Source: Paramarasmius palmivorus (lineage: Eukaryota > Basidiomycota > Agaricomycetes > Agaricales > Marasmiaceae). From it: DNA of 40,005 bases. Below the pieces are notes generated by a model, which worked only from the letters and a program-made list of their open reading frames with translations, was not told the DNA's origin and ran no database searches. Positions within the stretch are counted from its first letter, which is position 1. Each line of letters opens with the position of its first letter. Shown one piece after another: positions 32,020-40,005 of this stretch. The DNA lies in NCBI GenBank assembly GCA_037176845.1, contig JAYKXP010000273.1:1-40005 (forward strand), in the 5' to 3' direction. The position numbers and the translations under genes were made by a program.

Positions 32020-33165
32020 CTAGGTACGCCACAGGAGGGGGTGGCTAATCTGGTATTGCGCAAGGCAAGAGGCCCAGAAGCTAGCAGAAGAGGGAGACTG
32101 CTGTTGATATCGCGAATACAGAGATGGAAAACCTGAAGAAATTTATCTGTCAATCAATGCGGCAAGCACGGACGCGAACTGCATACTTGCGATCCGTGCT
32201 CTGATCTCCCCAAAGCGTCATGGGATACGCCGCGCTCAGAATCACTGCAAGAAGTGTACCCTCTTTCCGAAATTCTGAACTGATGGCAAGGTCCTGAGGT
32301 CATGCAACCAGGCCGCTGCGATGCATCCGGCATGATGATCTTCCGATGATGATACAAGCACAACATGGTTGTATGACGGTTCCGTTGTTCCGATCCTGAA
32401 GCGAAAACGGAGAACTTTTTATGTAGATGAGGACTGATATCTCCTAGCATTATCTCTAGCCTTTGCTAGTGGAGCCCCCGCCAAGACTCGTACGATAGCG
32501 ACGTCGTAAATCGCACGAAAGTCATTCGTTCAAGCGCTTCAATCGAAAAAATGAGTGATTGTCGTTGCTAGAGAGAAAACTTACTGGTAAACACGGCAAG
32601 CATTTTCGGGCCATTTGACTGGCGGAATCCATACCACCCAAACCTGGTATATAGCTGTATATAGTAGTCCATCGGATGTGAGACATAGTATGAAGCCCAT
32701 TGGTTAGACGACGGCTCCAAGAATATCACTAGGAATATCGGATACTGTTTTTTTTTTCTACCCCCCCCCTTTTTTATATTTTTTTTTTGGCATATCATCA
32801 GATTGTGATACTTGATCTTGGAGCGTCAACTGAGTTTGATATTAAGAGAAGCACGCTGATGAAGACGGCGAAGATGGTGAAGATGGATGATCACTCAAGA
32901 CCGCAGTGTTGACTCAGTTGCGAGCGAGGATACGAAACACGTTGGTAAGTCAAGTGTTAGCTACTGCTGTTGGTCCTGGAGCTCCTCGGACAAGGAGTCG
33001 AGAGGCCGAACTATGACCTAGTTCCGCGTTTGAGTATAACAATGACCGGGCACGAGCACATTGCCTGCTTCGACTGTCTAGATTTGAACCGAAATAGGCT
33101 ATTCAAGTGCTTATTTCGGCCTCTCGTTGCTCGTTTTTGCATGTTTAGTCGATGAAGAAAGGTGT
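32020..33165 (-). pseudogene. X block, copy 4, truncated
   Basis: Counterpart of X upstream of Z copy D. It gives the longest clean reading of the central segment (about 32580-32745): FLVIFLEPSSNQWASYYVS, then MDYYIQLYTRFGWYGFRQS and NGPKMLAVF. A low-complexity T/C/T insert (32748-32789) interrupts it. The conserved 5' block is missing: after about 33165 the sequence switches to spacer-type repeats. A large internal deletion near 32330-32370 removes the region around the TM-like LINVKVLRF segment's downstream part. Confidence 0.45.
32748..32789. repeat. T10/C9/T-rich low-complexity insert in X copy 4
   Basis: In the other X copies GGATACTGTGGCATATC (or similar) is continuous. Here about 40 nt of T runs, C runs and TATATT are inserted between GGATACTG and GCATATCATC. 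This is either a replication slippage product or an assembly fill. Confidence 0.85.
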
Positions 33166-34300
33166 ATGTGTGATTCGGAGTCATCGCGAGGAGCAGGGAG
33201 ATGGGAGGAGGAAGGGGAAAAAAGCGCCCGACCGCGCCCGAGAGTCGGACCCGAACGTCGATTCAGGATTATCATTCAAATTTTCAATTCCTTCATAATC
33301 CCTTCTTCGACATATCCATGCATTAGCTCTCGAGGCATGATCATCCGGAGACAAGATTATTGCTCCGAACCCAAATCCTCTCGAATCTCGAATTCTTCAC
33401 CAGCACACCGCCCGGGGCCAAGAATAGGCTTTTTCGCTCCAACATCCACTGTCCGAATTGAAGAATCGAAGGGCTTGCAGTTTTCACGCGAGATGTATGA
33501 TGGTTGAGAGGCTGGAGGCTCGGTACTAGGAATGATCCATGATCGAGGGTGCATATGGGAAATCAAGGAAGATACGAAGGTGTTCTCTGAGGTACCACCA
33601 GGAAGATTTACTTCAGTTCCTTAGCAAACGGCCTCCTCCTAGATTAGGAAAGGGATCAGCTTGTAATTTCAGAATGGGATTGCGCTGAGCAGCTCGTGGT
33701 CCACTGCGTCAATAGGCAGCCCTGGCTTCTGCTGGCTACCAACATTGCATGCCGTGGAGCTCAGCGAAGGATACTACGCCTGGAAATGTACACCTCGCGA
33801 CACCTCGCTTTCCAACACTTCACGCCGACTCTAACTACGATATCCCATCTCGTGCTCTTCTGAGGCTAGAGAGCGATCTAGTCGCGACTCTAATGTCTCC
33901 GCGTCGTGTCGGCATTGGATGCTTCCTGGCATGTAAGAACTGCATAACTGAGGTGCTTTTCCCCTCAGATATCTTAGGTTATTGTATGGACGATGGTGCG
34001 TGAAAACACTTCTCGAGATCAATGGGCATTGGATTCACTGAATCGTTTGTAGGGAATAGCTTTCGTACGGCAAAAGGATACTTGCTCCGAAAGTCTGAAT
34101 TGGGAAGGAAGTTATTTGAGTTTCTGCGAGCGGTGACCATACTTAATTGTAGACTTAGGTTGGGAGGGGCGTTGTTTTGGATAAGTGTCTACTGTGAATA
34201 TATGGGGTGGAGTCGAGCCATAGACCCGCGAATTTATACTAGACCCCTTAACCGCTTTCTTCGTCAGCCTTTTGAGCTACGACTGCAGACCGCTAGATAT
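33166..34300. repeat. S-type spacer, fourth copy
   Basis: This contains AAAGCGCCCGACCGCGCCCG with CGGACCCGAACGTCGATTCA (33221-33265), AATAGGCTTTTTCGCTCCAA (33423), a TGTTCTCTGAGGTACCACCA module (33581) and a degraded Z 3' flank (33800-34080). No gene is supported. Confidence 0.55.
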
Positions 34301-34631
34301 CTGGAATAACCGTATCAACGCGTTCCCCAGCCTGGTATGCTGATACTTATACAGAATTAGTCCAGGTCAAGGAACGCTTGCCCGCATATGAGGAATAGCA
34401 CGGAGCGTGAAAAATTTCGCCGATAATTGACCGGTTCTGAATCTTCCTCTTCACCAGGTCGTGTTAGCTTAATTTGATTGTGACGGAGATGGCGATATCT
34501 CGAGGGATCAATAGCATTAATATTGCGCTTTATGGAGTGTACTGCTAGCAGTATTTCAATAGAATGATCGGATAAGGTGAGTGCATTCCAGGCCATAAGG
34601 TCGAGAAATGTCCACATTTTTATATGCCAGA
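34301..34631 (-). other. 3' flank of Z copy E, with an open frame of unknown status
   Basis: A minus-strand 86-codon frame (34357-34617, starting MWTFLDLMAWNALTLSDHSI) begins just after the Z copy E stop. It has no recognised domain and no relative elsewhere in the window. Most likely a chance frame in the 3' untranslated region. Confidence 0.2.
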
Positions 34632-36292
34632 CTAGATGTCATTGCCATCGTCAGTGATCCGTGCCACAGTAGCAGACCGAGAGATGTCCAAGACGGGGCC
34701 GGTGCTTAGGGGAAGCTCCAAGTCGGCGCGTTCCCCAGCACGAAATGTCGATATACAGCTTTTGGTGTCCTCAATGGCGACACCGAGGCTTGTGCGTACA
34801 ATAACAAGCGTTGGGGCGATCCCCTAGACGGGCTTATGAGACTATGACTTCACAAATTCATACGAGTCACTTACAGCGGCTAGGTGAAGGCCAAATTGAG
34901 CAGCAATTGCCACAGAAGAAGCGAGCCCGGTAATGTCATCACCAATTCTTTCCTCGCATGCGACAAATACGACAAGCATAGCAGGATAGATGAGCCCTGA
35001 TTCCAAACTGCCATTCGAGTTTAGACTGATTCTAGATAGATGAAAACCGCTGACTCACGTTATGGCTATGACAGTCCTGTACATGTTCCCGACGTCCTTT
35101 CCGACATACTTGATGGCCACCCGAGCAATATAGGCGATTCTTCCAGCTGCGGAGAATTCTATCAGTACGATGACTTCAAGAAACGAGCGAGGCAAACCTA
35201 TTAGGAACGATAACAATAGATTGGTAGCGACGGAAAATGACAGGAATATTGTGTATAGGTACAAGCCCGAGAATTCGACTGTTCCTGTTGGTGTACCGGC
35301 CGCAAACACAGACGGAAAATAAGCCATAAAAGCAATTGCAATAACTGCGAAGAAAATCATGAATTCGGTGGGCTTTCGGCTGCGAGATAAGAAATCATGC
35401 ACTGACCATTATTGGCTATGCACAGGACAACCGGTGCCACGATGAATCTTCTCCGCCGCCCCCAGACAAGATAGCATCTCCATATCTGGATGATGAATGA
35501 GCGACCTGGTTGGCCATAGAGCACTAAGATCGCCTTACCAGGATTGAATCTGTCACTATGCTGCTCGGATCTAATGAACTTGACGACTGAGAATTGATAG
35601 AAGAGAACTCACTTTGAAGCAATGAGGAGCCCTTGTCGAGCGGTGTTCAAACTAGCCAAAGTGGCCATGGCAGAGCTGAGATGAATTAGTCAGTGATGGT
35701 ATGTATAGCTCAGAAGATATGCTTACTTGAGGAGCTCTTGATCACTACCAGACTTGACGTGGAGACTAGGTACAGATTCCAGGCATAGATCAAGTGGGGC
35801 GGTCATAAGCAGAGTAGCTTCCGCTATGACGGTGATCCCATTTAGTTGCGTTATCGTGCTGATGACAAGAGCCGCAGTCGCCAACACGAACAGCGTTACG
35901 ATTGCCAGGCAATGTATGCGATATCGGCCAGGCTTTCGTTTGAGTAGAACGCGAATGCAAGTTCCAAATAATACGAGGTATACGCCTGTTTAGACAGCTC
36001 TATCAAGAAGAGAACTTGAAGAAGCAGGGGCAGCGTGAGAACCGTACCATATACGATATACAGGATCTAGTGTGTTTCTTAATTCGTGGGGGGACGGAAG
36101 GACAGACAGATACTCACGGCGGTAATAGCAGCAAAGCGGTATATGCCGTAGTCGTTCAGTTGTCTATAGCTTTGTATCTGGGGTATTGTGGCTTCACAAT
36201 AAGCCTGAAATTCCTTTGTAGACCAGCTGTTTGAGAAAGGAAAACACAGGATATCCATGATAGGTACTTACCACATTGAGTTGTGTGCTCAT
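34632..36292 (-). CDS. Z gene, copy E: seven-helix integral membrane protein
   Basis: The minus-strand model starts at the ATG at 36292 (MSTQLNV, 21-nt first exon 36272-36292). Exon 2 is 36118-36213 (EFQAYCEATIPQIQSYRQLN). Later exons encode AYLVLFGTCIRVLLKRKPGR, then LFVLATAALVIST, LNTARQGLLIASN, IVTDSIL, IWRCYLVWGRRRRFIVAPV, LYLYTIFLSFSVATNLLLSF, AGRIAYIARVAIKYVGKDV, LESGLIYPAMLVVFVA and GIAPTLVIVRTSLGVAIEDT, with a tail ending RITDDGNDI at TAG 34632-34634. The ten introns are all short GT-AG and fall in the same phases as in copy A. Total length is about 375 residues. This copy lacks an X block upstream and is diverged from A, C and D, so it may be the older member of the cluster. Membrane location is inferred from the hydrophobic segments; ligand and partners are unknown. 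Confidence 0.85.
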
Positions 36293-36886
36293 AGTAAGTA
36301 TCGTCCGTTTCTTGGTCAAAGTCCTGAGTTCATGGGTTATTTATACGAACGTGTCACGGCAAGCTATGTCCGCGAAAGGATCGGATCGTCGAGAGGGTAT
36401 CTGCCCCGATACCTTTGCATGATGTTTGGGCGTAATCTCGAGTTTAGGTGGTGAAGCTTCGCCGTTGCATTTAATTTGGGCCTCACAGCCCATACCGCGG
36501 TCACGATGTAGCATGTCAGTCTACTTTTGATCTATCAGTATTAGTGATTGCCGCAATACAGAGTTATAGGCCGAAGCTCACCGATCACGGCTAGTGATAC
36601 TCCAACTCTCTAAACAAGCACAGTATCGAGGAAACACGCTAACTCCAGATCCTGAAGCCGACGTCCAGCCTAACGCGAGAGTATCCTATTATGAGATCGT
36701 TGAACGTTGTTCGTAGTACTGGGGGCCGAAGAGACTGACAGCACGAGCCCTGAGGCCAGTGACGAGAGCTGTGATGAGGCTTCTTCCGAAGTTCTTCGGC
36801 CCCAGGAGCTGACTTGACGCTACTTGACGGCGCATCTCGCAAAGGAGAAAACTTGATGATTGTATTGGACACAAATACTATGTTAC
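36293..36886. other. Intergenic stretch, no supported gene
   Basis: This lies between Z copy E and the MYND-type gene. A 171-codon minus frame overlaps it, but it runs in the wrong frame for the zinc finger, so I do not accept it. Confidence 0.35.
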
Positions 36887-37990
36887 AGGTATACAAGGCG
36901 AACATAGACTCAGGCTCTGAGCGTCCTGCAAATAGGCCTGTGTCTCCTATGCAGTGGTCAATGAGCAACGTTCGCCGACTAGAGTGAGGTGCACTTACTG
37001 CCAGTCTCCCTTCTGGCAAGTTGCATTGCAGTCTGTGACAAAAAGGCACATCAGGAACGAGTGTAGTGAGAAGCGGTGATGTCACGCACAGGTGGCCGTC
37101 TTGCAAGCACTGCACTTCATCAGCTTTGCATCCCGTTTGGCACAAAACCCGCATTTATCGCTGGCGACTTGGACATTCGGGACAAACTTGCAGCTACCGT
37201 CACCTTCCATACGAAGCATCCCAATTCCTAGTATCTCCTTTCTGTGTTCTCCTGCTCCCCGTTATGTCGACTCTTCTGCCATGAATACGGGTGTAGGTGG
37301 TCTCGTCGATTTGTTAGAAGAAACCGTGATATTATCACGTATCTGCTGCACTTCGCGCGAGATAACATGACGTTCCCATGGATCCGTAGGCTTGCTTTGG
37401 TCATCGTACTGTGGGTATTTAGCTGCGAGATCAAGGGCTTCGCGATAACGCTTCACGGCAGTGGCACGGTCTTGGGCGTCCAGGCCGATCAATCCGAGAG
37501 TCAATCCAGCTGTAATTCCGCATACCGCAAGTAGAGCTTTTGACGGTCCGTTCTGAATCTATCAAACTGGTGTTGGAATTGGGACGATATGAGGCAAGCA
37601 GTTTGTACGCGTCTGGAGAGTTGTCTGTTCAAGCTGGTTAAATAAACTGTTCATGGAAGATTAAAGAGGTTACGCACGTTGGTTTCGATGCAGTAGGGGG
37701 ATCCTTGACAGACTCAACAAAGTTATGCCACGCTGCTCCCAGGGTTTCTCGAGAGGAGGTTTGGGTCTGGAGAGATCATATGAGAGGTTGCCAAGAAGAT
37801 TCTCGTCCTTGACAATCTCTTTATGGCTTTTCGTGTTAGAAATACCAAGGCATCTATCGATGCGACTTTGAAGCATAGTATTGCTCCTGCTTGGGTGAGT
37901 AGTTGGATACGGTAGGCATGGGTGGTGGTCGAGAAACAAGAACCGAATGTTTCAGGCTTGAAGCATGATATCGTCTCTTGTCCAAACAAA
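36887..37990 (-). pseudogene. MYND zinc-finger protein with TPR-like helix, broken
   Basis: MYND fingers bind two zinc ions and usually mediate protein contacts. The minus strand gives a Cys-rich segment at about 37000-37170: KCGFCAKRDAKLMKCSACKT, then, after a 56-nt GTGCGT...CACAG intron, ATYCNATCQKGDW. This fits the first six ligands of a MYND finger. The closing HKxxC part is not found after the next intron. Upstream is a helical segment YREALDLAAKYPQYDDQ, then SKPTDPWERHVISREVQQIR. An in-frame TAA (near 37266) separates it from the finger. Further upstream, SRIDRCLGISNTKSHKEIV continues to LLGNLSYDLSRPKPPLEKPW, after which the frame shifts into WHNFVESVKDPPTASKPT. At least two frameshifts and one stop make it a likely pseudogene, or sequence errors in a real gene. 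Confidence 0.6.
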
Positions 37991-39353
37991 TTGATATGTT
38001 ATCTTGATCCTCGTGTTGACTTTTCTCTAATAAAATCCAGTTGATATCTATAAGGATTTCAATATTTCCGGACACCAGCTCGTAGAGGTTGGTTACGCAC
38101 TTATAACAATCCTCCTGCCTAAGTAATGCGACGTCGATTATCTATAAGGAAGGTGCCTTCAGATCCAAAAATCGATACGCCATCTTTAGCATGGTCGTGG
38201 TGAGAGGCGGAGGGTGCCCTAGGAGACTGAGAAAGTATGGCGTTAGACGATGATGCATGATGGTCTAGTGATGGTCATTGAAAAAGGGTGTCGACGGGTC
38301 TACTGACGTCTCAACTTGGAACATGTAAAACCACACTCTTCTTCTCGCTCTCATGATCCTGGAATTGCCTTTTTATCCTTCGAAGACTGCTCGGGATACA
38401 ATTTGGGAATTAAAAGCAGTTATCACCAGCTCGCTTTGTTGGGTCCTTTAGGAAAAGTCGCTACCTTTGGGCTTCCTAGCTGTACCTCTCAATTGACTCT
38501 GTTCTTTTTTCAGAAAGACCTAGAAAATCACTCAAATGGATCAGAGAAATGCAGTGGGCTACCAGTAGCGTGCATGGAACACGTCGTACTCGAAAGCTAT
38601 CAAGCAAAGACGATAGCTCGAAAAAAGCACAGCCATTCACAACGTACTTTGAAGATAAATGTCAGAGGTGCTCTTCTCGACAGGTCTCGTTCGGTACGGT
38701 GTGTGGACTCGCGTTGTAGTGCGAGAACTTGGAGACGCCTCAAAATCCCAATGTCTCAGAGTTCTTCACGCTCGAGATCTCAGCTCAATCCGGTTGCAAT
38801 CCCAGTTCTTGACCCCGATTCAGTGCTACTTCCATCTTCCGCTTCCTGTCCCACATTCCTATCTAAGGATTCCTAATACTTTACAGATAACGCGATGCCA
38901 GGACGTATTTATTATCCTTCTTCCCGCGACTATTACCTTTTTCCCGCCAAGGTAACCCTCGTAACTACACAACCAGAAAGCATCAGCAGGACACTAGTAC
39001 ACGGCATCCCTCTCCTTCTCTCTTTGCAGAGGTATCGGCGTTTTTAAAACGGCGTTCTTGACATTGCCTTCATTTCAATTCGATTTCAACCTGGTTCGCC
39101 ACACGGAGAAATGTTGCATTGGCACAACAGAAGATGATAGGGCAAATCAGAATCTCCATGCGCGGGGACCTTATCTACTACCTATCACTATGGACAGACG
39201 TTCGATATCCCACGATTATCCATCATTGCTTCACCAAGATCGGCCGTTTCTTACGAACTGTTCCAACTTGGTACAATACATCGTGACCATTGTGAACCCA
39301 CACTATGACCACCAATGTCCTTGTCATAAGTCCCCACAATGGCCCGCACCTCC
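37991..39353. other. Unassigned right-hand region
   Basis: No gene is firmly supported. A 186-codon plus frame (38316-38876) is Ser/Arg-rich and unrecognised. In another plus frame a stretch at about 38525-38700 reads KSLKWIREMQWATSSVHGTR and continues to TYFEDKCQRCSSRQVSFGTV, which has the look of a coding exon, but I cannot name it. A 102-codon plus frame at 39058-39366 is also unrecognised. None is repeated elsewhere in the window. Confidence 0.3.
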
Positions 39354-39644
39354 CTACATCGAATGATATCCTCTATCTTTGACCATATCCCCAATTCGTC
39401 CACTATCCGGAAACTGCTCACTCGTATGCCGAGCTTGCTGTACTAACAGCAAGCCGGCTACGGCTTTCGCCGACTCGATTATTCGCGATTCATCCCCCAC
39501 CTCGAGAAACTTCTCCGTCTTTGCTCGAAAACGACTGGAAACGCTAACGAGGTCAGCGTGCGAGAGGTGGCTTACCTTACCCCAAGTGCGATGAACAAAA
39601 CGTGGGACGACTTCACCGAGGGATGTTGGCGCTCGGATCATCAA
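39354..39644 (-). CDS. Unidentified 96-residue open frame
   Basis: The frame starts MMIRAPTSLGEVVPRFVHRT and contains KTEKFLEVGDESRIIESAKA, then VAGLLLVQQARHTSEQF, a balanced composition with a possible amphipathic helix. It could be an exon or a small gene. The opposite strand is also open here (39379-39594 and 39558-39956), so the coding strand is uncertain. No domain is recognised. Confidence 0.25.
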   Translation of the reverse strand: MMIRAPTSLGEVVPRFVHRTWGKVSHLSHADLVSVSSRFRAKTEKFLEVGDESRIIESAKAVAGLLLVQQARHTSEQFPDSGRIGDMVKDRGYHSM

Positions 39645-39794
39645 TACAGACCGAGCTATTGGCGATGGGACTACATGGGGAGAACGTTCCTCTCTGCAAC
39701 AGCGAAGGGTTATATTGAAAGAGCTAGGAGGAGCGGTATCAAAAAGTGGAGATTTGGAGATTCTCTATTTGAGTCGCCGGACCGTGTACGTCCC

Positions 39795-39796
<2 letters not shown>
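39558..39796 (+). CDS. Unidentified open frame upstream of the C32 tract
   Basis: The plus frame reads MREVAYLTPSAMNKTWDDFT, then SDHQYRPSYWRWDYMGRTFL, then KGYIERARRSGIKKWRFGDS. Its aromatic and charged composition is protein-like. It continues into polyproline only because of the C tract at 39797, so that continuation is not trusted. The frame may extend upstream across 39460-39557. Unrecognised. Confidence 0.25.

Positions 39797-39828
<32 letters not shown>
39797..39828. repeat. C32 homopolymer tract
   Basis: There are 32 consecutive C residues, and the flanking sequences are unrelated to any repeat in the window. A run of this length is rare in fungal DNA and may be an assembly join. Confidence 0.9.
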
Positions 39829-39829
<1 letters not shown>

Positions 39830-40005
39830 TTGCTGTGTACTTGGTTTTTCCGAGTTAACGGGAACTGGAACTGGTGGAGTGCCATTACAATCACCTCAGA
39901 ATCGCAGCGCAGTCTCTGCATCAGGTTGTGCCTCGTGCGAGTATGGTCCATGTTAGGAACCTGACGCCTTCATTCTCCTCGTGGGGCTTGTACCACTACA
40001 TGTCT

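Noticed and set aside
36639..37154. 171-codon minus-strand frame with several cysteines
   Set aside because: It overlaps the MYND finger in a different frame and reads through two introns that restore the canonical finger. Its cysteines come from the wrong frame.
39797..39956. Polyproline continuation of the 39558 frame
   Set aside because: It is produced by the C32 tract, so frame and length after it cannot be trusted.

Overview
The window looks like nuclear DNA of a basidiomycete, most likely an agaricomycete. Genes are split by many 45-65 nt GT-AG introns. The proteins include a large-family seven-helix membrane protein typical of mushroom-forming fungi, a DCN1-type neddylation factor, a fungalysin-like M36 protease and an intron-containing tRNA-Arg. 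No bacterial, viral or CRISPR features were seen. Gene models were built by hand from splice sites and reading frame.

The ordinary core is at 8.2-11.4 kb. It holds an intact EXPERA/EBP-like membrane protein gene (8276-9029, minus), an intact DCN1-like gene (10043-11211, plus), and two tRNA-Arg(CCT) genes in inverted orientation flanking DCN1 (9608-9697 minus, 11317-11411 plus).

Almost everything else is a decayed array of segmental duplications. Its modules are: Z, a seven-helix membrane protein gene with 10 introns; X, a conserved but unreadable block of about 1.5 kb upstream of Z; Y, the EXPERA-like gene; S, a repeat-rich spacer between the 3' ends of Y and Z; and R/W, repeats and an unidentified block. 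Read on the plus strand, the right arm is R-W(+)-Z(-)-X(-)-Y(+)-S-Z(-)-X(-)-Y(+)-S-Z(-)-X(-)-S-Z(-). The left arm (about 1.6-9.0 kb) has the same modules in inverted orientation.

Z occurs five times (4959-6664 plus; 15564-17271, 24232-25925, 30050-31773 and 34632-36292 minus). Four copies read as intact multi-exon genes and the 30-kb copy is frameshifted. Y occurs three times and only the 8.3-kb copy is intact.

The left edge holds a broken M36 fungalysin (1-1542, minus). The right edge holds a broken MYND-finger gene (about 36.9-38.0 kb, minus) and about 2 kb of unassigned sequence. Three extreme homopolymer tracts (A37, C32, and a T/C/T insert) may be assembly artefacts.
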